Shown here one piece after another: positions 1 to 13,500 of a stretch of DNA of 64,000 nt (within the stretch, counting starts at the first letter, position 1; every line of letters starts with the position of its first letter). The notes beneath the pieces were generated by a model that saw only the letters and a list, made by a program, of their open reading frames with translations, was not told where the DNA came from and ran no database searches. The stretch comes from Mesostigma viride (taxonomy: Eukaryota > Streptophyta > Mesostigmatophyceae > Mesostigmatales > Mesostigmataceae), in assembly GCA_009746045.1 (NCBI GenBank), contig RPFO01000615.1, forward strand, positions 64,001 to 128,000. The letters are read 5' to 3'. The translations under genes were made by a program, and so were the position numbers.

Positions 1-627
1 CGCCGCCCGCCCGCCCGCCCGCCCGCCCGCCCGCCGCCCGCCCGCCGCCCGCCGCCCACCCTCCCACCCACCCACCCACCCACCCACCCACCCACCCATT
101 CACCCACCCACCCGCCCGCCCGCCCGCCGCCCGCCCGCCCGCCCGCCGCCGCCCGCCCTCCCGCTTGCCCGCCCGCCTGCCCACCCACCCACCCACCCAC
201 CCGCCCGCCCGCCCGCCCACCCACCCACCCACCGGCCCGCACGCCCGCACGCCTGCCCGCACGCACGCACGCCTACCCACCCCCACCCAACCAACCAACC
301 AACCAACCAACCAACCAACCCACCCACCCACCCACCCACCCACCCACCCACCCACCCACCCACCCACCCACCCACCCACCCACCCACCCACCCACCCACC
401 CACCCACCCACCCACCCACCCACCCACCCACCACCCACCCACCCACCCACCCACCCACCCACCCACCCACCCACCCACCCACCCACCCCCACCCACCCAC
501 CCGCCCGCCCGCCTGCCCGCCCGCCCGCCCGCCCGCCCGCCCGCCGCCCGCCCGCCCGCCCGCCCGCCCGCCCGCCCGCCCGCCCGCCCACCCACCCACC
601 CACACCCACCCACACCCACCCTACCCC
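1..627. repeat. CCCG/CCCA/CCAA tetranucleotide tract in a TMEM18 intron
   Basis: Blocks of CCCG, CCCA and CCAA repeats fill the window from base 1 to the splice acceptor at 628-629. The tract is pyrimidine-rich on the plus strand and directly abuts the AG of the downstream TMEM18 exon, so it probably doubles as its polypyrimidine tract. The long Pro/His and Gly/Trp reading frames here are by-products of a 4-bp repeat and are not genes. Confidence 0.9.
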
Positions 628-629
628 AG

Positions 630-778
630 TGATTGCCATCTTCATGGCGGAGCCGCTGAATACCTTCCTGCGCAAGCACTGGGCGAGCTTCTCCACGCAG
701 GACTACTTTGACCGCCACGGCACGTTCATCTCGCTCCTCTGGTCGCTGCCGCTGCTGGTCGACGTGCTTATCTGCCTG
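630..778 (+). CDS. TMEM18: TMEM18-like protein, internal (penultimate) exon
   Basis: This exon encodes 49 residues plus the last two bases of a codon begun in an upstream exon outside the window. It follows a CCCCAG acceptor and ends in a strong donor, CTG|GTGGGT. The peptide contains NTFLRKHWASFS, then DYFDRHGTFISLLWSLPLL and VDVLICL. This matches the conserved TMEM18 stretch in which Trp, Phe-Ser, Tyr-Phe-Asp, Gly-x-Phe-Ile-Ser and Pro-Leu-Leu-Val occur in the same order and spacing before the last membrane helix. TMEM18 is a small inner-nuclear-membrane protein found in animals and plants; in mammals it is implicated in chromatin tethering and body weight. The family is about 140 residues and has a basic C-terminus. 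The gene continues at 21,915. The 5' exons are not visible. Confidence 0.85.
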
Positions 779-1267
779 GTGGGTTCCGGGGACGTGATCA
801 TAATAATGTTTAGTGACCATTTCTAAGGCATCAAATGTCAGTTTCTAAGGCATCCAGTACATTTGTTGTTTGGCATCGATATAGGTCTGTCTTGTGCGGG
901 CGTCTGTAAAAGTGTGGGGTACCCAACTGAACAAACATTGTCTGCCTGGTATGTTTGTCTACGAGTTGCTGCTTGCGGGCAGAAACGTTAGAGATTGACT
1001 GTCATTTGCATCAGTTCACCTTGGCATGCGTGACAGCCTATAAGTTAATAGAATGCGACACAACCGTTTTGTATTGCGTTGCCAATAGGTTTATCCACTG
1101 GTCGATGATTGTCTAGCGACGTAAACATTAGCTTTTCTCATTACGTTTACCGCAGATGCCAACTACTGAACTTTCTTCTGCGTTAGTGCTGCGAGTGGCT
1201 GTTATGTACGAAGTCTGCACATTTCTTCAAGTCTGCCCAGCTTGGAGCCTATGTTTAGTTGTGGGTT

Positions 1268-1352
1268 AACATGAGGTAGCTGTTGTTGCTAACATGAGGT
1301 AGCTGTCGTTGTTAACATGAGGTAGCTGTCGTTGTTAACATGAGGTAGTAGA
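1268..1352. repeat. 23-bp minisatellite, four copies
   Basis: AACATGAGGTAGCTG begins at 1,268, 1,291, 1,314 and 1,337, exactly 23 bp apart. The last copy is diverged. It lies in the TMEM18 intron ahead of the giant array and is unrelated to it in sequence. Confidence 0.9.
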
Positions 1353-1529
1353 TACCCATCGTTACCAAGATCAAGGAGGCTTTACAAGGGGTTGTCCTTT
1401 CCAAGTAAAGTGAATGTAGACAGCACATATTTGTTGCACGGCTCATGGCTGTCCGATTGTACTTGAATTAGATCACATTTCGTAGAGGGCAACCACCGTC
1501 AATCAAAAGGGAAGTCAATTTGTGGAATC

Positions 1530-4500
1530 CCCCCCCGCGTGCCCAAGTTGACACACATCACCCGCTACTGTTCCCCCGCCAAGTTGACACACACCACCCG
1601 CTACTGTTCCCCTCGCGTACCCAAGTTGACACACATCACCCGCTACTGTTCCCCCGCCAAGTTGACACACACCACCCGCTACTGTTCCCCCGCCAAGTTG
1701 ACACACACCACCCGCTACTGTTCCCCCGCCAAGTTGACACACACCACCCGCTACTGTTCCCCTCGCGTACCCAAGTTGGCACACACCACCCGCTACTGTT
1801 CCCCCGCCAAGTTGACACACACCACCCGCTACTGTTCCCCTCGCGTACCCAAGTTGACACACACCACCCGCTACTGTTCCCCCGCCAAGTTGACACACAC
1901 CACCCGCTACTGTTCCCCCGCCAAGTTGACACACACCACCCGCTACTGTTCCCCTCGCGTACCCAAGTTGACACACACCACCCGCTACTGTTCCCCTCGC
2001 GTACCCAAGTTGACACACACACCCGCTACTGTTCCCCTCGCGTACCCAAGTTGACACACACCACCCGCTACTGTTCCCCTCGCGTACCCAAGTTGCACAC
2101 ACCACCCGCTACTGTTCCCCTCGCGTACCCAAGTTGACACACACCACCCGCTACTGTTCCCCTCGCGTACCCAAGTTGACACACACCACCCGCTACTGTT
2201 CCCCTCGCGTACCCAAGTTGACACACACCACCCGCTACTGTTCCCCTCGCGTACCCAAGTTGACACACACCACCCGCTACTGTTCCCCTCGCGTACCCAA
2301 GTTGACACACACCACCCGCTACTGTTCCCCTCGCGTACCCAAGTTGACACACATCACCCGCTACTGTTCCCCTCGCGTACCCAAGTTGACACACACCACC
2401 CGCTACTGTTCCCCTCGCGTACCCAAGTTGACACACACCACCCGCTACTGTTCCCCTCGCGTACCCAAGTTGACACACATCACCCGCTACTGTTCCCCTC
2501 GCGTACCCAAGTTGACACACACCACCCGCTACTGTTCCCCTCGCGTACCCAAGTTGACACACACCACCCGCTACTGTTCCCCCGCCAAGTTGACACACAC
2601 CACCCGCTACTGTTCCCCTCGCGTACCCAAGTTGACACACACCACCCGCTACTGTTCCCCTCGCGTACCCAAGTTGACACACACCACCCGCTACTGTTCC
2701 CCTCGCGTACCCAAGTTGACACACACCACCCGCTACTGTTCCCCTCGCGTACCCAAGTTGACACACACCACCCGCTACTGTTCCCCCGCCAAGTTGACAC
2801 ACACCACCCGCTACTGTTCCCCCGCCAAGTTGACACACACCACCCGCTACTGTTCCCCCGCCAAGTTGACACACACCACCCGCTACTGTTCCCCTCGCGT
2901 ACCCAAGTTGACACACACCACCCGCTACTGTTCCCCTCGCGTACCCAAGTTGACACACACCACCCGCTACTGTTCCCCCGCCAAGTTGACACACACCACC
3001 CGCTACTGTTCCCCTCGCGTACCCAAGTTGACACACACCACCCGCTACTGTTCCCCCGCCAAGTTGACACACACCACCCGCTACTGTTCCCCTCGCGTAC
3101 CCAAGTTGACACACACCACCCGCTACTGTTCCCCTCGCGTACCCAAGTTGACACACACCACCCGCTACTGTTCCCCTCGCGTACCCAAGTTGACACACAC
3201 CACCCGCTACTGTTCCCCTCGCGTACCCAAGTTGACACACACCACCCGCTACTGTTCCCCCGCCAAGTTGACACACACCACCCGCTACTGTTCCCCTCGC
3301 GTACCCAAGTTGACACACACCACCCGCTACTGTTCCCCTCGCGTACCCAAGTTGACACACACCACCCGCTACTGTTCCCCTCGCGTACCCAAGTTGACAC
3401 ACACCACCCGCTACTGTTCCCCTCGCGTACCCAAGTTGACACACACCACCCGCTACTGTTCCCCCGCCAAGTTGACACACACCACCCGCTACTGTTCCCC
3501 TCGCGTACCCAAGTTGACACACACCACCCGCTACTGTTCCCCTCGCGTACCCAAGTTGACACACACCACCCGCTACTGTTCCCCTCGCGTACCCAAGTTG
3601 ACACACACCACCCGCTACTGTTCCCCTCGCGTACCCAAGTTGACACACACCACCCGCTACTGTTCCCCTCGCGTACCCAAGTTGACACACACCACCCGCT
3701 ACTGTTCCCCTCGCGTACCCAAGTTGACACACACCACCCGCTACTGTTCCCCTCGCGTACCCAAGTTGACACACACCACCCGCTACTGTTCCCCTCGCGT
3801 ACCCAAGTTGACACACACCACCCGCTACTGTTCCCCCGCCAAGTTGACACACACCACCCGCTACTGTTCCCCTCGCGTACCCAAGTTGACACACACCACC
3901 CGCTACTGTTCCCCTCGCGTACCCAAGTTGACACACACCACCCGCTACTGTTCCCCTCGCGTACCCAAGTTGACACACACCACCCGCTACTGTTCCCCTC
4001 GCGTACCCAAGTTGACACACACCACCCGCTACTGTTCCCCTCGCGTACCCAAGTTGACACACACCACCCGCTACTGTTCCCCCGCCAAGTTGACACACAC
4101 CACCCGCTACTGTTCCCCTCGCGTACCCAAGTTGACACACACCACCCGCTACTGTTCCCCTCGCGTACCCAAGTTGACACACACCACCCGCTACTGTTCC
4201 CCTCGCGTACCCAAGTTGACACACACCACCCGCTACTGTTCCCCCGCCAAGTTGACACACACCACCCGCTACTGTTCCCCTCGCGTACCCAAGTTGACAC
4301 ACACCACCCGCTACTGTTCCCCTCGCGTACCCAAGTTGACACACACCACCCGCTACTGTTCCCCCGCCAAGTTGACACACACCACCCGCTACTGTTCCCC
4401 CGCCAAGTTGACACACACCACCCGCTACTGTTCCCCCGCCAAGTTGACACACACCACCCGCTACTGTTCCCCCGCCAAGTTGACACACACCACCCGCTAC

Positions 4501-7500
4501 TGTTCCCCCGCCAAGTTGACACACACCACCCGCTACTGTTCCCCCGCCAAGTTGACACACACCACCCGCTACTGTTCCCCCGCCAAGTTGACACACACCA
4601 CCCGCTACTGTTCCCCCGCCAAGTTGACACACACCACCCGCTACTGTTCCCCTCGCGTACCCAAGTTGACACACACCACCCGCTACTGTTCCCCTCGCGT
4701 ACCCAAGTTGACACACACCACCCGCTACTGTTCCCCCGCCAAGTTGACACACACCACCCGCTACTGTTCCCCCGCCAAGTTGACACACACCACCCGCTAC
4801 TGTTCCCCCGCCAAGTTGACACACACCACCCGCTACTGTTCCCCCGCCAAGTTGACACACACCACCCGCTACTGTTCCCCCGCCAAGTTGACACACACAC
4901 CCGCTACTGTTCCCCCGCCAAGTTGACACACACCACCCGCTACTGTTCCCCCGCCAAGTTGACACACACCACCCGCTACTGTTCCCCTCGCGTACCCAAG
5001 TTGACACACACCACCCGCTACTGTTCCCCCGCCAAGTTGACACACACCACCCGCTACTGTTCCCCCGCCAAGTTGACACACACCACCCGCTACTGTTCCC
5101 CCGCCAAGTTGACACACACCACCCGCTACTGTTCCCCCGCCAAGTTGACACACACCACCCGCTACTGTTCCCCTCGCGTACCCAAGTTGACACACACCAC
5201 CCGCTACTGTTCCCCCGCCAAGTTGACACACACCACCCGCTACTGTTCCCCCGCCAAGTTGACACACACCACCCGCTACTGTTCCCCCGCCAAGTTGACA
5301 CACACCACCCGCTACTGTTCCCCTCGCGTACCCAAGTTGACACACACCACCCGCTACTGTTCCCCTCGCGTACCCAAGTTGACACACACCACCCGCTACT
5401 GTTCCCCTCGCGTACCCAAGTTGACACACACCACCCGCTACTGTTCCCCTCGCGTACCCAAGTTGACACACACCACCCGCTACTGTTCCCCTCGCGTACC
5501 CAAGTTGACACACACCACCCGCTACTGTTCCCCCGCCAAGTTGACACACACCACCCGCTACTGTTCCCCTCGCGTACCCAAGTTGACACACACCACCCGC
5601 TACTGTTCCCCTCGCGTACCCAAGTTGACACACACCACCCGCTACTGTTCCCCTCGCGTACCCAAGTTGACACACACCACCCGCTACTGTTCCCCTCGCG
5701 TACCCAAGTTGACACACACCACCCGCTACTGTTCCCCTCGCGTACCCAAGTTGACACACACCACCCGCTACTGTTCCCCTCGCGTACCCAAGTTGACACA
5801 CACCACCCGCTACTGTTCCCCCGCCAAGTTGACACACACCACCCGCTACTGTTCCCCCGCCAAGTTGACACACACCACCCGCTACTGTTCCCCTCGCGTA
5901 CCCAAGTTGACACACACCACCCGCTACTGTTCCCCTCGCGTACCCAAGTTGACACACACCACCCGCTACTGTTCCCCTCGCGTACCCAAGTTGACACACA
6001 CCACCCGCTACTGTTCCCCCGCCAAGTTGACACACACCACCCGCTACTGTTCCCCTCGCGTACCCAAGTTGACACACACCACCCGCTACTGTTCCCCCGC
6101 CAAGTTGACACACACCACCCGCTACTGTTCCCCTCGCGTACCCAAGTTGACACACACCACCCGCTACTGTTCCCCCGCCAAGTTGACACACACCACCCGC
6201 TACTGTTCCCCTCGCGTACCCAAGTTGACACACACCACCCGCTACTGTTCCCCCGCCAAGTTGACACACACCACCCGCTACTGTTCCCCTCGCGTACCCA
6301 AGTTGACACACACCACCCGCTACTGTTCCCCTCGCGTACCCAAGTTGACACACACCACCCGCTACTGTTCCCCTCGCGTACCCAAGTTGACACACACCAC
6401 CCGCTACTGTTCCCCTCGCGTACCCAAGTTGACACACACCACCCGCTACTGTTCCCCCGCCAAGTTGACACACACCACCCGCTACTGTTCCCCTCGCGTA
6501 CCCAAGTTGACACACACCACCCGCTACTGTTCCCCTCGCGTACCCAAGTTGACACACACCACCCGCTACTGTTCCCCTCGCGTACCCAAGTTGACACACA
6601 CCACCCGCTACTGTTCCCCTCGCGTACCCAAGTTGACACACACCACCCGCTACTGTTCCCCTCGCGTACCCAAGTTGACACACACCACCCGCTACTGTTC
6701 CCCTCGCGTACCCAAGTTGACACACACCACCCGCTACTGTTCCCCTCGCGTACCCAAGTTGACACACACCACCCGCTACTGTTCCCCTCGCGTACCCAAG
6801 TTGACACACACCACCCGCTACTGTTCCCCCGCCAAGTTGACACACACCACCCGCTACTGTTCCCCTCGCGTACCCAAGTTGACACACACCACCCGCTACT
6901 GTTCCCCTCGCGTACCCAAGTTGACACACACCACCCGCTACTGTTCCCCTCGCGTACCCAAGTTGACACACACCACCCGCTACTGTTCCCCTCGCGTACC
7001 CAAGTTGACACACACCACCCGCTACTGTTCCCCTCGCGTACCCAAGTTGACACACACCACCCGCTACTGTTCCCCCGCCAAGTTGACACACACCACCCGC
7101 TACTGTTCCCCCGCCAAGTTGACACACACCACCCGCTACTGTTCCCCTCGCGTACCCAAGTTGACACACACCACCCGCTACTGTTCCCCCGCCAAGTTGA
7201 CACACACCACCCGCTACTGTTCCCCTCGCGTACCCAAGTTGACACACACCACCCGCTACTGTTCCCCCGCCAAGTTGACACACACCACCCGCTACTGTTC
7301 CCCCGCCAAGTTGACACACACCACCCGCTACTGTTCCCCTCGCGTACCCAAGTTGACACACACCACCCGCTACTGTTCCCCTCGCGTACCCAAGTTGACA
7401 CACACCACCCGCTACTGTTCCCCCGCCAAGTTGACACACACCACCCGCTACTGTTCCCCTCGCGTACCCAAGTTGACACACACCACCCGCTACTGTTCCC

Positions 7501-10500
7501 CTCGCGTACCCAAGTTGACACACACCACCCGCTACTGTTCCCCCGCCAAGTTGACACACACCACCCGCTACTGTTCCCCTCGCGTACCCAAGTTGACACA
7601 CACCACCCGCTACTGTTCCCCCGCCAAGTTGACACACACCACCCGCTACTGTTCCCCTCGCGTACCCAAGTTGACACACACCACCCGCTACTGTTCCCCC
7701 GCCAAGTTGACACACACCACCCGCTACTGTTCCCCTCGCGTACCCAAGTTGACACACACCACCCGCTACTGTTCCCCTCGCGTACCCAAGTTGACACACA
7801 CCACCCGCTACTGTTCCCCCGCCAAGTTGACACACACCACCCGCTACTGTTCCCCCGCCAAGTTGACACACACCACCCGCTACTGTTCCCCTCGCGTACC
7901 CAAGTTGACACACACCACCCGCTACTGTTCCCCCGCCAAGTTGACACACACCACCCGCTACTGTTCCCCCGCCAAGTTGACACACACACCCGCTACTGTT
8001 CCCCCGCCAAGTTGACACACACCACCCGCTACTGTTCCCCCGCCAAGTTGACACACACCACCCGCTACTGTTCCCCTCGCGTACCCAAGTTGACACACAC
8101 CACCCGCTACTGTTCCCCCGCCAAGTTGACACACACCACCCGCTACTGTTCCCCTCGCGTACCCAAGTTGACACACACCACCCGCTACTGTTCCCCTCGC
8201 GTACCCAAGTTGACACACACCACCCGCTACTGTTCCCCTCGCGTACCCAAGTTGACACACACCACCCGCTACTGTTCCCCTCGCGTACCCAAGTTGACAC
8301 ACACCACCCGCTACTGTTCCCCTCGCGTACCCAAGTTGACACACACCACCCGCTACTGTTCCCCCGCCAAGTTGACACACACCACCCGCTACTGTTCCCC
8401 CGCCAAGTTGACACACACCACCCGCTACTGTTCCCCTCGCGTACCCAAGTTGACACACACCACCCGCTACTGTTCCCCCGCCAAGTTGACACACACCACC
8501 CGCTACTGTTCCCCTCGCGTACCCAAGTTGACACACACCACCCGCTACTGTTCCCCCGCCAAGTTGACACACACCACCCGCTACTGTTCCCCTCGCGTAC
8601 CCAAGTTGACACACACCACCCGCTACTGTTCCCCTCGCGTACCCAAGTTGACACACACCACCCGCTACTGTTCCCCCGCCAAGTTGACACACACCACCCG
8701 CTACTGTTCCCCTCGCGTACCCAAGTTGACACACACCACCCGCTACTGTTCCCCTCGCGTACCCAAGTTGACACACACCACCCGCTACTGTTCCCCTCGC
8801 GTACCCAAGTTGACACACACCACCCGCTACTGTTCCCCTCGCGTACCCAAGTTGACACACACCACCCGCTACTGTTCCCCTCGCGTACCCAAGTTGACAC
8901 ACACCACCCGCTACTGTTCCCCTCGCGTACCCAAGTTGACACACACCACCCGCTACTGTTCCCCTCGCGTACCCAAGTTGACACACACCACCCGCTACTG
9001 TTCCCCCGCCAAGTTGACACACACCACCCGCTACTGTTCCCCTCGCGTACCCAAGTTGACACACACCACCCGCTACTGTTCCCCCGCCAAGTTGACACAC
9101 ACCACCCGCTACTGTTCCCCTCGCGTACCCAAGTTGACACACACCACCCGCTACTGTTCCCCCGCCAAGTTGACACACACCACCCGCTACTGTTCCCCTC
9201 GCGTACCCAAGTTGACACACACCACCCGCTACTGTTCCCCTCGCGTACCCAAGTTGACACACACCACCCGCTACTGTTCCCCTCGCGTACCCAAGTTGAC
9301 ACACACCACCCGCTACTGTTCCCCCGCCAAGTTGACACACACCACCCGCTACTGTTCCCCTCGCGTACCCAAGTTGACACACACCACCCGCTACTGTTCC
9401 CCTCGCGTACCCAAGTTGACACACACCACCCGCTACTGTTCCCCCGCCAAGTTGACACACACCACCCGCTACTGTTCCCCCGCGCCAAGTTGACACACAC
9501 CACCCGCTACTGTTCCCCCGCCAAGTTGACACACACCACCCGCTACTGTTCCCCCGCCAAGTTGACACACACCACCCGCTACTGTTCCCCCGCCAAGTTG
9601 ACACACACCACCCGCTACTGTTCCCCTCGCGTACCCAAGTTGACACACATCACCCGCTACTGTTCCCCTCGCGTACCCAAGTTGACACACACCACCCGCT
9701 ACTGTTCCCCTCGCGTACCCAAGTTGACACACACCACCCGCTACTGTTCCCCCGCCAAGTTGACACACACCACCCGCTACTGTTCCCCCGCACCCAAGTT
9801 GACACACACCACCCGCTACTGTTCCCCGCGCCAAGTTGACACACACCACCCGCTACTGTTCCCCCCCAAGTTGACACACACCACCCGCTACTGTTCCCCT
9901 CGCGTACCCAAGTTGACACACACCACCCGCTACTGTTCCCCCGCCAAGTTGACACACACCACCCGCTACTGTTCCCCCGCCAAGTTGACACACACCACCC
10001 GCTACTGTTCCCCCGCCAAGTTGACACACACCACCCGCTACTGTTCCCCTCGCGTACCCAAGTTGACACACACCACCCGCTACTGTTCCCCTCGCGTACC
10101 CAAGTTGACACACACCACCCGCTACTGTTCCCCTCGCGTACCCAAGTTGACACACACCACCCGCTACTGTTCCCCCGCCAAGTTGACACACACCACCCGC
10201 TACTGTTCCCCTCGCGTACCCAAGTTGACACACATCACCCGCTACTGTTCCCCCGCCAAGTTGACACACACCACCCGCTACTGTTCCCCCGCCAAGTTGA
10301 CACACACCACCCGCTACTGTTCCCCCGCCAAGTTGACACACACCACCCGCTACTGTTCCCCTCGCGTACCCAAGTTGACACACACCACCCGCTACTGTTC
10401 CCCTCGCGTACCCAAGTTGACACACACCACCCGCTACTGTTCCCCCGCCAAGTTGACACACACCACCCGCTACTGTTCCCCTCGCGTACCCAAGTTGACA

Positions 10501-13500
10501 CACACCACCCGCTACTGTTCCCCTCGCGTACCCAAGTTGACACACACCACCCGCTACTGTTCCCCCGCCAAGTTGACACACACCACCCGCTACTGTTCCC
10601 CCGCCAAGTTGACACACACCACCCGCTACTGTTCCCCCGCCAAGTTGACACACACCACCCGCTACTGTTCCCCTCGCGTACCCAAGTTGACACACACCAC
10701 CCGCTACTGTTCCCCCGCCAAGTTGACACACACCACCCGCTACTGTTCCCCCGCCAAGTTGACACACACCACCCGCTACTGTTCCCCTCGCGTACCCAAG
10801 TTGACACACACACCCGCTACTGTTCCCCCGCCAAGTTGACACACACCACCCGCTACTGTTCCCCCGCCAAGTTGACACACACCACCCGCTACTGTTCCCC
10901 TCGCGTACCCAAGTTGACACACACCACCCGCTACTGTTCCCCCGCCAAGTTGACACACACCACCCGCTACTGTTCCCCCGCCAAGTTGACACACACCACC
11001 CGCTACTGTTCCCCCGCCAAGTTGACACACACCACCCGCTACTGTTCCCCCGCCAAGTTGACACACACCACCCGCTACTGTTCCCCTCGCGTACCCAAGT
11101 TGACACACACCACCCGCTACTGTTCCCCCGCCAAGTTGACACACACCACCCGCTACTGTTCCCCCGCCAAGTTGACACACACCACCCGCTACTGTTCCCC
11201 CGCCAAGTTGACACACACCACCCGCTACTGTTCCCCCGCCAAGTTGACACACACCACCCGCTACTGTTCCCCTCGCGTACCCAAGTTGACACACACCACC
11301 CGCTACTGTTCCCCCGCCAAGTTGACACACACCACCCGCTACTGTTCCCCTCGCGTACCCAAGTTGACACACACCACCCGCTACTGTTCCCCTCGCGTAC
11401 CCAAGTTGACACACACCACCCGCTACTGTTCCCCCGCCAAGTTGACACACACCACCCGCTACTGTTCCCCTCGCGTACCCAAGTTGACACACACCACCCG
11501 CTACTGTTCCCCCGCCAAGTTGACACACACCACCCGCTACTGTTCCCCCGCCAAGTTGACACACACCACCCGCTACTGTTCCCCCGCCAAGTTGACACAC
11601 ACCACCCGCTACTGTTCCCCTCGCGTACCCAAGTTGACACACACCACCCGCTACTGTTCCCCCGCCAAGTTGACACACACCACCCGCTACTGTTCCCCCG
11701 CCAAGTTGACACACACCACCCGCTACTGTTCCCCTCGCGTACCCAAGTTGACACACACCACCCGCTACTGTTCCCCTCGCGTACCCAAGTTGACACACAC
11801 CACCCGCTACTGTTCCCCCGCCAAGTTGACACACACCACCCGCTACTGTTCCCCCGCCAAGTTGACACACACCACCCGCTACTGTTCCCCTCGCGTACCC
11901 AAGTTGACACACACCACCCGCTACTGTTCCCCTCGCGTACCCAAGTTGACACACACCACCCGCTACTGTTCCCCCGCCAAGTTGACACACACCACCCGCT
12001 ACTGTTCCCCTCGCGTACCCAAGTTGACACACACCACCCGCTACTGTTCCCCTCGCGTACCCAAGTTGACACACACCACCCGCTACTGTTCCCCTCGCGT
12101 ACCCAAGTTGACACACACCACCCGCTACTGTTCCCCCGCCAAGTTGACACACACCACCCGCTACTGTTCCCCCGCCAAGTTGACACACACCACCCGCTAC
12201 TGTTCCCCCGCCAAGTTGACACACACCACCCGCTACTGTTCCCCTCGCGTACCCAAGTTGCACACACCACCCGCTACTGTTCCCCCGCCAAGTTGACACA
12301 CACCACCCGCTACTGTTCCCCTCGCGTACCCAAGTTGACACACACCACCCGCTACTGTTCCCCTCGCGTACCCAAGTTGACACACACCACCCGCTACTGT
12401 TCCCCCGCCAAGTTGACACACACCACCCGCTACTGTTCCCCCGCCAAGTTGACACACACCACCCGCTACTGTTCCCCCGCCAAGTTGACACACACCACCC
12501 GCTACTGTTCCCCTCGCGTACCCAAGTTGACACACACCACCCGCTACTGTTCCCCCGCCAAGTTGACACACACCACCCGCTACTGTTCCCCCGCCAAGTT
12601 GACACACACCACCCGCTACTGTTCCCCCGCCAAGTTGACACACACCACCCGCTACTGTTCCCCCGCCAAGTTGACACACACCACCCGCTACTGTTCCCCT
12701 CGCGTACCCAAGTTGACACACACCACCCGCTACTGTTCCCCTCGCGTACCCAAGTTGCACACACCACCCGCTACTGTTCCCCCGCCAAGTTGACACACAC
12801 CACCCGCTACTGTTCCCTCGCGTACCCAAGTTGACACACACCACCCGCTACTGTTCCCCTCGCGTACCCAAGTTGGCACACACCACCCGCTACTGTTCCC
12901 CTCGCGTACCCAAGTTGACACACACCACCCGCTACTGTTCCCCCACCAAGTTGACACACACCACCCGCTACTGTTCCCCCGCCAAGTTGACACACACCAC
13001 CCGCTACTGTTCCCCCGCCAAGTTGACACACACCACCCGCTACTGTTCCCCCGCCAAGTTGACACACACCACCCGCTACTGTTCCCCTCGCGTACCCAAG
13101 TTGACACACACCACCCGCTACTGTTCCCCCACCAAGTTGACACACACCACCCGCTACTGTTCCCCCGCCAAGTTGACACACACCACCCGCTACTGTTCCC
13201 CCGCCAAGTTGACACACACCACCCGCTACTGTTCCCCCGCCAAGTTGACACACACCACCCGCTACTGTTCCCCTCGCGTACCCAAGTTGACACACACCAC
13301 CCGCTACTGTTCCCCTCGCGTACCCAAGTTGACACACACCACCCGCTACTGTTCCCCCGCCAAGTTGACACACACCACCCGCTACTGTTCCCCCGCCAAG
13401 TTGACACACACCACCCGCTACTGTTCCCCTCGCGTACCCAAGTTGACACACACCACCCGCTACTGTTCCCCCGCCAAGTTGACACACACCACCCGCTACT

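Noticed and set aside
2068-9503. Very long frames (up to 1,973 codons) of Cys-Val-Ser-Thr-Trp or Thr-Arg-Tyr-Cys-Ser-Pro repeats
   Set aside because: They exist on both strands and in several frames because the 36/42-bp units are multiples of three and stop-free. They lie within an intron and end wherever a unit has an indel.
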